Shown here in pieces: positions 1 through 7,408 of a DNA stretch of 10,864 nt. The notes below the pieces were generated by a model that was given only the letters and a program-made list of their open reading frames with translations, was not told the DNA's origin and did no database searches. Origin of the DNA: Clostridiales bacterium. GTDB lineage: Bacteria > Bacillota > Clostridia > Tissierellales > Sedimentibacteraceae. The stretch is from contig DNNJ01000031.1 in assembly GCA_003487955.1 (NCBI GenBank), forward strand, positions 441 through 11,304. The letters run 5' to 3'. The translations under genes and the position numbers were made by a program. Position 1 is the stretch's first letter; each line of letters starts with the position of its first letter.

Positions 1-743
1 CTTCCGGTAATATAATCTTCGGTTTTTTTATTTTTAGGCATTGAAAACAGTCTTTCTGTTTCATCAAACTCAATAATCTCTCCAACAAGGAAGAATGCTG
101 TTTTGTCAGAAATTCTGGTTGCCTGCTGCATATTATGTGTAACTATCATTATCGTATAATCTTTTTTTATTTCAACCAGCAAATCTTCTATTTTCATGGT
201 GGATATGGGGTCAAGGGCTGAAGTCGGTTCGTCCAGCAATATAACCTCCGGATTAACAGAAAATGCTCTTGCAATGCAAAGTCTCTGCTGCTGGCCTCCG
301 GATAATCCCAAGGCGCTTTTTTTTAGTCTATCCTTAACTTCATCCCACATGGCTGCAGAGCGAAGACTTTTTTCCACAATTTCATCTAATTGCGCTTTAC
401 CTTTAACACCATGTGTCTTTGGACCGTATGCCACATTCTCGTAAATACTCATGGGAAACGGATTGGGCTTTTGAAAAACCATGCCGACCCTTCTTCTTAG
501 AACAGTCGCATCCATATCCTTGTATATATCCACATCATCCAAAAGTATTCTGCCCGTAATTTTAACACCTTCGATTAAATCATTCATCCTGTTCAATGAT
601 TTAAGCAATGTGGATTTTCCGCATCCTGATGGTCCTATAAAAGCAGTTATTTCATTTTCCTTTATATTCATATTTACATTTTTAAGAGCTTGAAAATCCC
701 CGTAAAACAAATCAACATTTTCTATTTTTATTTTGTCGGTCAT
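1..743 (-). CDS. pstB: Phosphate ABC transporter ATP-binding protein PstB (3' end cut by window edge)
   Basis: PstB is the cytoplasmic ATPase that drives phosphate import through the PstC/PstA channel. I translated 247 codons from the ATG at 743. The order of motifs is that of an ABC ATPase: Walker [10 protein letters not shown] (residues 37-45), Q-loop Gln91 in VFQKPNPFP, which is typical of PstB, signature LSGGQQQR (147-154), Walker B VILLDEP (167-173) followed by TSALDP, and the switch His203 in VTHN. The frame is still open at base 1 after EDYITG. PstB proteins usually end a few residues beyond this, so only about 3-5 codons are missing. The start codon overlaps the pstA stop as ATGA, and a strong GGGAGGAG lies just upstream inside pstA, so translation is probably coupled. 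It is the last pst gene visible; phoU commonly follows, but it would lie outside the window. Confidence 0.97.
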   Translation of the reverse strand, partial: MTDKIKIENVDLFYGDFQALKNVNMNIKENEITAFIGPSGCGKSTLLKSLNRMNDLIEGVKITGRILLDDVDIYKDMDATVLRRRVGMVFQKPNPFPMSIYENVAYGPKTHGVKGKAQLDEIVEKSLRSAAMWDEVKDRLKKSALGLSGGQQQRLCIARAFSVNPEVILLDEPTSALDPISTMKIEDLLVEIKKDYTIMIVTHNMQQATRISDKTAFFLVGEIIEFDETERLFSMPKNKKTEDYITG

Positions 744-1600
744 TGGCTCCTCCCTATTCTGCCTGCAAGCTTAGTTGTAGCATAGTTCACTACAAACACT
801 ACCAAGATTAAAATTGACCCTGTAGCAAATGCCATATCTCTTGAATGAGGCAGCCCCTCACTGGCAAGCATATACATATGGATTGCTAGGGTTCTTTGTG
901 ATGCCATCAAATTTAATGACGGGTTTTTTAAAACATTAGTTCCGCTTGTGAATATCAGTGCTGCAGTTTCTCCCACAATACGTCCGATTGCAAGAATAAT
1001 TCCTGCAAGTATACCGGGCATTGCTGTTGGAAGGACTATGCGAAACACTGTTCGAAGCCTCGTTGCACCTAATCCTAAACTTCCTTCACGATAAGTGTCA
1101 GGAACAGATTTTATGGCTTCTTCCGATGAGCTTATAATTACCGGCAGTATCATAATTGATATTGTACATATTCCTGACAAAACTGATGCTCTGAATCCAA
1201 GAATCTGCACAAAAAATATCATACCAAACAAACCGTATACAATTGAAGGTATTCCCGCCAAGGTGTCTATGGCAAGTCTTATTACCTTGACTGCTTTATT
1301 GCCTCTCTTGGCATATTCTGCAAGGTAAATTGCACAAAATACACCGATTGGTACTGATATTAAAAGTGACAATACAATCATTTGCACAGTCGTAACCATA
1401 GATGAAAATACAGAAAGTGTTTCTGAATTGTATTCTCCGAACAAAAACTTTAAGTTAATTTTCGGAACACCTTTCAATAGTATAAATAATAGTATATATA
1501 TTAATATTCCCACTGTCAATATTCCACAAAACCATACAAAACTCTTAAACAGAAAAGCTTTTACTTTTCTTTGTTTTAAATTATCTAAAGTTCTATCCAT
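740..1600 (-). CDS. pstA: Phosphate ABC transporter permease PstA
   Basis: PstA is one of the two inner-membrane permease subunits that form the phosphate translocation path with PstC. The 286-residue protein has a cytoplasmic N-terminus rich in Lys/Arg, a first membrane helix at about residues 22-43, an extracytoplasmic loop, and then a block of five further hydrophobic segments. The hallmark stretch [13 protein letters not shown] lies at about 115-127. The EAA-type coupling loop, [21 protein letters not shown], is at about 171-191 and is where PstB docks. The [11 protein letters not shown] stretch that follows is also typical of the family. The ATG at 1600 is preceded by GAGGTG at a short spacing, 13 bases after the pstC stop. 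The stop codon is embedded in the pstB start (ATGA). Length and motifs are normal and nothing looks damaged. Confidence 0.97.
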   Translation of the reverse strand: MDRTLDNLKQRKVKAFLFKSFVWFCGILTVGILIYILLFILLKGVPKINLKFLFGEYNSETLSVFSSMVTTVQMIVLSLLISVPIGVFCAIYLAEYAKRGNKAVKVIRLAIDTLAGIPSIVYGLFGMIFFVQILGFRASVLSGICTISIMILPVIISSSEEAIKSVPDTYREGSLGLGATRLRTVFRIVLPTAMPGILAGIILAIGRIVGETAALIFTSGTNVLKNPSLNLMASQRTLAIHMYMLASEGLPHSRDMAFATGSILILVVFVVNYATTKLAGRIGRSQ

Positions 1601-1613
1601 ATTGCACCTCGGA

Positions 1614-2492
1614 TTAATTTCTTTGAGTCTTTGAGCTTATAAGGCTTAAAGATGCATTTAAAATTATTATAAATACAAACAAAACTACCCCCGTGGATAT
1701 AAGAGCTGATTCATGAAGTCCAGAAGCATAGCTCATTTCCGTAACAATATTGGTAGTTAATGTTCTGATTGGTTTTAGAAGCTCAATTTTATTGAGAGGC
1801 ATAACGGCATTACCTGCCACCATCACAACAGCCATGGTTTCACCTATCGCCCTACCTATACCTAAGATAATTGAAGTTAAGATTCCTGATTTAGCAGCCG
1901 GAACCATTACCTTGAAAACTGTTTCTTCCTTTGTTGCTCCAATACCATAGGAGCCTTCAGCATAACTTTCCGGAACAGCCCTTATAGAGGATTCACTTAT
2001 AGAAATAATTGTAGGTAGTATCATAATTCCCAAAATTATTGAAGCTGAAAGTATGCTGTATCCGTTTCCTCCAAAATTTTCTCTCACAAAGGGTACAATT
2101 ACCTGCATTCCGAAGAAACCGTAAATTATTGAAGGTATGCCCGCCAACAAATTAACTGCCGGCTTCACAATTTTATAAATATTATCCGGACAAAATTCAG
2201 ATAAAAATATAGCACACATTAAACCTATGGGCACACCTATAACAATTGCTCCAGCCGTTACATAAATGCTACCTACAATCATTGACAGTATTCCGTAAGA
2301 AGCAGGAATGTTGACAGGTCCCCATTTTTCATTAAATATAAAATCCGTAAAACCTATTTCCGAAATGGCAGGAATACCTCTCATAAACAGAAAGAGGCAG
2401 ATGGCAAGGACTGCTAAAACGGAAATTAATGCAGACAGAAAGAATATTGCCTGCATTACTATTTCATTAAAATTTGACTGCCTTGTTTGCAT
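1614..2492 (-). CDS. pstC: Phosphate ABC transporter permease PstC
   Basis: PstC is the second membrane permease of the high-affinity phosphate transporter. In its 292 residues, the first membrane helix is at about 13-38 and the periplasm-side loop at about 40-62. The permease core contains AGIPSIIYGFFGMQ (117-130) and the EAA coupling loop EGSYGIGATKEE (179-190), followed by GRAIGETMAVVMVAGN, a conserved PstC stretch. PstC and PstA share the same fold; this one is assigned to PstC because it follows pstS directly and has the longer loop and the GETMAV form of the motif. Its ATG shares one base with the pstS stop (TAATG), which suggests translational coupling. Thirteen bases separate its stop from pstA. 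Confidence 0.96.
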   Translation of the reverse strand: MQTRQSNFNEIVMQAIFFLSALISVLAVLAICLFLFMRGIPAISEIGFTDFIFNEKWGPVNIPASYGILSMIVGSIYVTAGAIVIGVPIGLMCAIFLSEFCPDNIYKIVKPAVNLLAGIPSIIYGFFGMQVIVPFVRENFGGNGYSILSASIILGIMILPTIISISESSIRAVPESYAEGSYGIGATKEETVFKVMVPAAKSGILTSIILGIGRAIGETMAVVMVAGNAVMPLNKIELLKPIRTLTTNIVTEMSYASGLHESALISTGVVLFVFIIILNASLSLISSKTQRN

Positions 2493-3379
2493 TATTTAAC
2501 TTCATTCCACTTTGTGATTTCGCCTATATATATATTAGTTATATCATCTGCTGCTAAATCACTTTTTGGATTTTCGTTATTTACAATTACTGCAATACCA
2601 TCAATTGCCAGTACGTATCTGTTTAATTCCGATGCTTCCTCAGCTTTTAATTCTCTTGAAGCCATTCCAATATCATAAGAGCCGTCGATTGCAGCCTTTA
2701 TACCTTGCGATGAGCCTTGTGCCTGAGTTTCAAAAGTAACGTCAGGGTTAAGCTCATTATATGCTTCCTGAAGTTTTTCCATTAAAGGTGCTACTGATGT
2801 TGAGCCTGCCACTTTAATAGTTCCTGACATACCTGATGCCGTGTATTCTCCAGGTGCATCAATAGCTCCGATAAACTTCATTTCATTTGTAATAGCCTGT
2901 CCTTCAGCTGATTCTGTAAACTTTAAGAAATCTTTTACCAGCTTACTTTCAGTTCCTTTTGTAACCAACAAAAATGGTCTTGATACTGAATAGCTTCCAC
3001 TTCTTACGTTTTCTACGGTCGGTTCTACGCCGTCCACTGCAACTGCTTTAATTCTTTCACTTACTGAACCTAATGAAATGTAACCAATACCGTATTTGTC
3101 TCCTTCAATAGCAGTTATAACTTTATCTGTACCATCAAACTCTAATGCTCCAACAACCAATTTGTCTACTTCTGTGTCATTTTCCTTAACGATAATGTTC
3201 ATTATTTCATGGAAAGCTCCTCTTGTCCCGGATGCAGCATCTCTTGCTACTACAGTTATATCTTTATCAAAATCAAAATCTGCTGCAGGTGTTCCGGGTG
3301 TTTCTTGTGTACATCCTGCAAAAACCATTGATAGCATTAATGCCAATGTAATTATTGATAATAATTTACTTTTTTTCAT
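2492..3379 (-). CDS. pstS: Phosphate-binding lipoprotein PstS with permuted domain order
   Basis: PstS captures phosphate outside the membrane and delivers it to PstC/PstA. The 295-residue precursor has a lipoprotein signal, MKKSKLL plus a hydrophobic core and VFAG-Cys23, so Cys23 is the probable lipidated residue. The mature part carries the expected phosphate-site motifs, but in unusual order. Residues about 40-170 look like the usual second half of PstS: RDAASGTRGAF (46-56), then GIGYISLGS, then VDGVEPTVENV, then SRPFLLVTKG. Residues about 185-295 look like the usual first half: AGSTSVAP (191-198), then QGSSQGIKAAIDG, DIGMASRE, IDGIAVIVNNENP and a terminal GEITKWNEV. In canonical PstS the last stretch leads directly into the SGTRG segment, so this looks circularly permuted. 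An in-frame stop just upstream fixes the ATG at 3379. The nearest AGGAG lies 14 bases away, which is a long spacing. Confidence 0.93.
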   Translation of the reverse strand: MKKSKLLSIITLALMLSMVFAGCTQETPGTPAADFDFDKDITVVARDAASGTRGAFHEIMNIIVKENDTEVDKLVVGALEFDGTDKVITAIEGDKYGIGYISLGSVSERIKAVAVDGVEPTVENVRSGSYSVSRPFLLVTKGTESKLVKDFLKFTESAEGQAITNEMKFIGAIDAPGEYTASGMSGTIKVAGSTSVAPLMEKLQEAYNELNPDVTFETQAQGSSQGIKAAIDGSYDIGMASRELKAEEASELNRYVLAIDGIAVIVNNENPKSDLAADDITNIYIGEITKWNEVK

Positions 3380-3457
3380 TTTTTATATCTTATCTCCTTT
3401 TATTTTCTATTCTTGAGATAAATATAACTTCTCACAGTAAAAAAAAAACCATATATA

Positions 3458-3474
3458 TGTAAAAAGTATGTAAA
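3458..3474 (-). promoter_or_regulatory. Candidate Pho box upstream of pstS
   Basis: On the minus strand two TTTACA hexamers occur at 3474-3469 and 3463-3458, separated by exactly 5 bases, an 11-base period. Firmicute PhoP sites are repeats of TT(A/T/C)ACA with about 5-base spacers, so the spacing and sequence fit. Only two clear units are visible, where active sites usually have four. The site overlaps the right arm of the preceding gene's terminator hairpin, so part of the match may be chance in an AT-rich hairpin. A weak -10 candidate, TATATT, lies at 3426-3421. That is 31 bases from the box, further than usual, so the promoter itself is not resolved. Confidence 0.5.
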
Positions 3475-3491
3475 ATCTTTACATACCTTTT
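3461..3491 (-). terminator. Intrinsic terminator after the diguanylate cyclase gene
   Basis: A 14-bp stem with one G-U wobble (arms 3491-3478 and 3474-3461) encloses a 3-base GAT loop. The right arm ends in a run of five T on the minus strand. It starts 15 bases after the stop codon at 3507. The stem is AT-rich apart from a few G-C pairs, so termination may be moderate. It separates the diguanylate cyclase transcript from pstS. Confidence 0.7.
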
Positions 3492-3506
3492 AATAGACGG
3501 TTCGGT

Positions 3507-5591
3507 TCATTTACTCATAACGGTATTTCTTGTTTCTTTTGCAAGATAAAGGCATTGATCGGCTCTCTTTACCACATCTGTAAATGAGTCGTCATTTTCG
3601 TCACATTCATGTACCCCTAAACTCATTGTCATCCTTACATTTATTTCGCTGTCTAATATAAATATACTGCTTTGTATGGTTTTTCTTATTCTTTCAGCAA
3701 CTTCCAAGGCTTCTTTCAAGCCTGTTCCGGAGCATATGAGCAAAAACTCATCTCCTCCGAACCTTCCTATATGGTCAGTATTCCTAATGCATTTTGATAT
3801 GGTTTCAGCAATAAGACTCATTGCTTTGTCTCCGTAAACATGACCGTATGTATCATTTACTATTTTAAAATCATCCAAATCTATCATAATTACAGTGAAT
3901 CTTTGTTTGTTGTATTTGGCTTTCTCGTAAATTTGATCCCCGATTTTCAGTATTTCTGTTTTAGTAAAAAAATTTGTCAAACTGTCATATGTTGCAATAT
4001 TCTCGATTTCTTTGTATACCTTGGCATTTTCAACTGCAATTGCAGTGTAGTTTGCTAAAATTTTCAAGATATTCAATTCATCTTTGCCGTAAAGATTTTC
4101 CTTTTCACTTTGAGCAGTCATCAATCCAACGACTTTTTCATTTATAATCATGGGAGTATATATAATGGAGGAAATATTATCGTCTTCATCTTCAAATCCT
4201 TCAATATCGCGGGGTTCTGAATATAAGTATTTCTGAAACTCCAACTTCTCGTTTCCGATAATAATGTCTTCTTTGTTCTTAATGCAATATCCTCCTAAAG
4301 TATTTTCCTGATCATATTTTACGGTGCTGCAGATTATTCTATGATTTTTCATAAAATAATATTCCGACTGGTTTTTTTCATTGTCATACACTGCAATTCC
4401 AAAATAATCAACATCAATAAGCTTGCTTATTTCTTCATGTATTATGCGGATAATTAAAGTTAAATCTAAATTCGAAATAATTCTCTGCCCTATGGATGAT
4501 AGAAGCTCTGTTCTTTTATAAAGCTGTTTATATTGTTCTGCCACACGTTTTGTATTGTTTAAATTCATTTCAGCCATAAGCTGGCTTTGTTCATAATCAT
4601 ACATTTCATCATTTATCTTTATATATTTTTCAAGGTAGTGCAATGCTTTTTCACTCTCTCCCTGCTTTTTATAAATAGAATACAAAGAATGAAATGCTTC
4701 TCTCATTATTGGATTAAACTTATTTGATGAACTTGTGATAATAATTTGATTTAACAGTTCAACTGATTTTTCATAATTTTCAGTCAATATGCATAGTTTA
4801 GACCACTGCAGCATGGTGGAGCACTTTTCATATATTAAATCATATTTAACACAAAAGTTATATGACTTTTCAAACTGGCTTTCAGATAGATCGTATTTGC
4901 CTGTTTTTAAATAAGCCATGCCCTTAAGCTTAAACAATTCGCCTATGACAGTTTTAATATCATTAACTGATTCTATTTTCATCGCTTGCTCAATAATTTT
5001 AAGGGCTTTGTCCGGGCTCCCGATATTTATTTCAATTTCGGCTTTTGCTAACACGTATGGAATTTGTTGGCTCTTTGTTAACTCAGAATCTATTCCTTCT
5101 ATACTTTCTATAATTTCAAATGCTTTATCATAATACTCCATTTGAATATAGTTAATACATGTATTGACAAGAAGAATAATCATTGCCTTGTTGTTTCTCG
5201 TTTCTTCACAGAAAGAGATTCCTTTGAGTCCCCATTCATTTGATAATTTATACTGTCCCATGAGGCAGTAGACATTTGTCAATCCATTGCAGGCATACGC
5301 TATTTCATATTTATTATTAAGCTTATCGAACAGCTCATAAGAAATCATAAAATTATCTACCGCTTGTTCATAATTAGATTCATCAAAATAATACCAGCCT
5401 AAAAAATAGTAGCCCCAGGCTTCAGATCTGAACAGCTGATTTTCGCTTGAGAATTTTAACAATCTTTCGATATTTTCTTTCTGCTTTTCATTGTATATAT
5501 CTTTCGAAATTATATCCTTTATGCATTCTATATTATCTTCACATTCAATAAGTTTATTTAATTCCTTTTCAAACATACCCCCGCCACCCAA
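3507..5591 (-). CDS. TPR-GAF-GGDEF diguanylate cyclase
   Basis: The protein probably makes cyclic di-GMP from two GTP in the cytoplasm, under control of its sensory parts. No membrane segment or signal peptide is visible. Counting from the TTG start (694 residues), about 30-345 are helical tetratricopeptide-type repeats, recognisable from units such as YYFLGWYYFDESNYEQAV, LKGMAYLKTGKYDLSESQFEKSY and KALHYLEKYIKI. A GAF domain follows at about 365-530, and a GGDEF domain at about 538-694. The GGDEF signature is intact (612-616), as is the DLDDFKIVNDTYGH metal/GTP region. RNTD at 603-606 is the inhibitory-site RxxD, five residues upstream of GGDEF, so product feedback is likely. I chose TTG at 5591 because AAGGAGG (5604-5598) lies 6 bases upstream. 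The ATG at 5576 is the alternative, with a poorer site. The ligand of the GAF or TPR part cannot be inferred. The gene is alone between two terminators. Confidence 0.9.
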   Translation of the reverse strand: MGGGGMFEKELNKLIECEDNIECIKDIISKDIYNEKQKENIERLLKFSSENQLFRSEAWGYYFLGWYYFDESNYEQAVDNFMISYELFDKLNNKYEIAYACNGLTNVYCLMGQYKLSNEWGLKGISFCEETRNNKAMIILLVNTCINYIQMEYYDKAFEIIESIEGIDSELTKSQQIPYVLAKAEIEINIGSPDKALKIIEQAMKIESVNDIKTVIGELFKLKGMAYLKTGKYDLSESQFEKSYNFCVKYDLIYEKCSTMLQWSKLCILTENYEKSVELLNQIIITSSSNKFNPIMREAFHSLYSIYKKQGESEKALHYLEKYIKINDEMYDYEQSQLMAEMNLNNTKRVAEQYKQLYKRTELLSSIGQRIISNLDLTLIIRIIHEEISKLIDVDYFGIAVYDNEKNQSEYYFMKNHRIICSTVKYDQENTLGGYCIKNKEDIIIGNEKLEFQKYLYSEPRDIEGFEDEDDNISSIIYTPMIINEKVVGLMTAQSEKENLYGKDELNILKILANYTAIAVENAKVYKEIENIATYDSLTNFFTKTEILKIGDQIYEKAKYNKQRFTVIMIDLDDFKIVNDTYGHVYGDKAMSLIAETISKCIRNTDHIGRFGGDEFLLICSGTGLKEALEVAERIRKTIQSSIFILDSEINVRMTMSLGVHECDENDDSFTDVVKRADQCLYLAKETRNTVMSK

Positions 5592-5628
5592 TTTTACCCT
5601 CCTTGAGAGTTGATTAATTAATTTAAAC

Positions 5629-5657
5629 AAAACCTTGCAGGTCCCCCGCAAGGTTTT
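5629..5657 (-). terminator. Strong intrinsic terminator after nhaC
   Basis: A perfect 10-bp stem, AAAACCTTGC paired with GCAAGGTTTT, closes a 9-base loop. It begins 13 bases after the nhaC stop and is followed on the minus strand by TTTTGTTT. The plus strand also reads into a T-rich stretch (5654-5672), so it could act in both directions. It stands only about 25 bases before the ribosome binding site of the diguanylate cyclase gene, leaving very little room for a separate promoter. Confidence 0.85.
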
Positions 5658-5670
5658 ATAATTTAATTTT

Positions 5671-7170
5671 TTATTCGGCTAATTTTGCCTTTGCTTCATA
5701 ATTTGCTATATACTCTGCCAATTCTTTAGGTGATTTCTTAACCTTCATTTTTTGTTTGAATTGAGGTGATGTGGGATCTTCTTCAATTGTCATGATTGAA
5801 AATCCGGTATAACCGTAAATAACGGATACTATAGGACTAAGCACGTTAAAGAATGCAAATGGAGCATATGCAAATGTTGCTACTCCCAAGAATTCTGCCA
5901 TTGTAGCACCGCATGTATTCCACGGTACTAGTGCTGAAGTTACAGTACCTGAATCCTCAAGAGCACGTGATAGGTTTCTCGGTGCTAATCCTCTTTCAGC
6001 GTAAACGTCTTTAAACATTTTACCCGGTAAAGCAATACCTAAATATTGGTCTGCACAAAGTACATTAACAAACAAACAGGATAATACGGTTACTAAAATC
6101 AATGAGCCTGTACTCTTTGCAAATTGTAATAATTTGTTTGCTATAGTAGCCATCATGCCTGTTGATTCAAGAACACCGCCAAATGTCAGAGCGCACATAA
6201 TGAGTGAAATAGTCCACATCATTGAATCCATGCCGCCGCCGGATAACAATTCATCAACCATTTCATGACCTGATGAAGCTCCTACACCATAATGAATAGC
6301 ATCTACAATGCTTGCCGGATCTCCGCTGCCTTGGAATAACATACAAACTCCTCCAAGCAAAACTCCTAACAGAAGTCCCGGTATCGCAGGAATCTTCATT
6401 GCAACAGCTGCTATTGTAACAACAGGAACCAACAGGAATAACGGGTTAATTACATATATACTTTCAATTGCTGTTAATATGCCTTGAATTTCTGCTGCAT
6501 CTATTGCTTTACCTCTGTATTGCAGTCCTAACAATATGTATATTATTGCTGCAATACCATAAGAAAGACCTGTCGTATACATCATGTGCCTGATATGATC
6601 AAATAATGTAGCGCCTGCCATTGCAGGAGCCAAGTTTGTTGTATCTGACAATGGTGACATCTTGTCGCCGAAATATGCTCCGGAAACTATGCATCCTGCT
6701 GCCAAAGCCGGTGAAATTCCAAGTCCTTGTGCTATGCCTATAAGTGCAACTCCAACAGTTCCTGCAGTAGTCCATGAACTACCTGTAGCCAATGAAACTA
6801 CACTGCACAATAACAATGCAGTGATTAAAAAGAATGTAGGTGATAATATCTGCAAACCATAATAAATTAATGTAGGCACAATACCACCGCCAATCCATGT
6901 TCCTATCAGCATACCTATTACGGCAAGTATTAAAATTGCCTGCATAACACTGCCTATTGAATCAATAATACCTTTTTCAACTTCTTCCCAGGTAAAACCC
7001 AAATTGTAAACTGCTATCAATGCTCCAACGGCTGCACCTATTAAAATAGGAATATGCGGGTCTGCACCCATAACAATTATGGCATACGCCAATGCAACCA
7101 TTATAACAAGTACCGGGATAAGGGAAATTCCTAACGTTGCTTCCTTCTTTTCTCTTGGAACTTTACTCAT
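5671..7170 (-). CDS. nhaC: Na+/H+ antiporter, NhaC family
   Basis: An integral membrane antiporter that probably exchanges cytoplasmic Na+ for external H+; members of the wider family can exchange other substrates instead, so the substrate is inferred. The 499-residue protein has about eleven or twelve hydrophobic segments and a charged C-terminal tail rich in Lys and Glu. Family hallmarks are ATGSSWTTAGTVGVAL (about 128-143) and SGAYFGDKMSPLSDTTNLAP (163-182), in the membrane core region that carries ion-coordinating polar residues, plus ALEDSGTVTSALVPWNTCGA near the C-terminal third. Length and motifs are normal. The ATG at 7170 has GGAGGAG (7181-7175) four bases upstream. The gene has its own promoter and a long leader with possible switching structure, described separately, and ends in a strong terminator. 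Confidence 0.93.
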   Translation of the reverse strand: MSKVPREKKEATLGISLIPVLVIMVALAYAIIVMGADPHIPILIGAAVGALIAVYNLGFTWEEVEKGIIDSIGSVMQAILILAVIGMLIGTWIGGGIVPTLIYYGLQILSPTFFLITALLLCSVVSLATGSSWTTAGTVGVALIGIAQGLGISPALAAGCIVSGAYFGDKMSPLSDTTNLAPAMAGATLFDHIRHMMYTTGLSYGIAAIIYILLGLQYRGKAIDAAEIQGILTAIESIYVINPLFLLVPVVTIAAVAMKIPAIPGLLLGVLLGGVCMLFQGSGDPASIVDAIHYGVGASSGHEMVDELLSGGGMDSMMWTISLIMCALTFGGVLESTGMMATIANKLLQFAKSTGSLILVTVLSCLFVNVLCADQYLGIALPGKMFKDVYAERGLAPRNLSRALEDSGTVTSALVPWNTCGATMAEFLGVATFAYAPFAFFNVLSPIVSVIYGYTGFSIMTIEEDPTSPQFKQKMKVKKSPKELAEYIANYEAKAKLAE

Positions 7171-7328
7171 TATTCTCCTCCATGATTTTGTTCGTACATA
7201 ATCTTAGGACAAATGCTAACCCATATAATAGTCCAACCCATACACAATAATAAACGTTATCCTGTATATGTACGATTATTTTTAAAACGCAGTCTTACTT
7301 TACCCAATAAGTAAAAAAACGTTTATTG
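7171..7328 (-). promoter_or_regulatory. Structured 5' leader of nhaC (possible riboswitch)
   Basis: About 157 bases separate the predicted transcription start (near 7327) from the nhaC ATG. On the RNA strand, CAATAAACG at 7328-7320 is complementary over 8 bases to CGTTTATT at 7256-7249. TCGTACATA at 7275-7267 is complementary over 9 bases to TATGTACGA at 7200-7192. The two pairings cross, giving either a pseudoknot or two alternative folds. A small hairpin (TTACTT at 7314-7309 with AAGTAA at 7300-7295) lies between them, and a direct repeat TATGGGTT occurs twice (7242-7235 and 7225-7218). The last pairing segment ends 10 bases before the GGAGGAG site, so it could influence translation. I do not match it to a known riboswitch consensus. 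A sodium- or lithium-sensing element is one idea, based only on the downstream gene. Confidence 0.4.
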
Positions 7329-7333
7329 CCGTA

Positions 7334-7362
7334 ATTCTACCATAAGTTTATAGTTTTGTAAA
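7334..7362 (-). promoter_or_regulatory. Sigma-A-type promoter of nhaC
   Basis: On the minus strand, TTTACA at 7362-7357 is followed after exactly 17 bases by TAGAAT at 7339-7334. Each hexamer differs from consensus at one position. This would start transcription near 7327, leaving a leader of about 157 bases before nhaC. No terminator is visible between the glutamine synthetase stop (7409) and this promoter, so read-through into nhaC is also possible. Confidence 0.7.
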
Positions 7363-7373
7363 CAACATTTTTT

Positions 7374-7402
7374 GCTCCCTGCCTCAACCGCTCCCTGCCT
7401 CA
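7374..7402. repeat. 13-bp direct repeat, two copies, period 16
   Basis: GCTCCCTGCCTCA occurs at 7374-7386 and again at 7390-7402, separated by three bases, directly after the glutamine synthetase stop. It is markedly GC-rich for this region. It does not form a hairpin, so it is not an obvious terminator. Its role is unknown. Confidence 0.75.
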
Positions 7403-7408
7403 GCTACC

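Noticed and set aside
196..693. Two plus-strand ORFs opposite pstB
   Set aside because: The minus-strand reading gives a complete set of ABC ATPase motifs; the plus-strand peptides are antisense shadows without recognisable features or ribosome binding sites.
3096..3416. A plus-strand 106-codon ORF opposite the start of pstS
   Set aside because: It lies entirely antisense to pstS and its upstream region, and its composition is that of a shadow frame.
5592..5651. An extended N-terminus of the diguanylate cyclase starting at 5651
   Set aside because: It would begin inside the nhaC terminator hairpin, and AAGGAGG is placed for the TTG at 5591 instead.
7171..7328. Lysine, glycine or cyclic di-AMP riboswitch ahead of nhaC
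   Set aside because: I looked for their conserved core segments and did not find them; the leader is reported only as an unassigned structured element.
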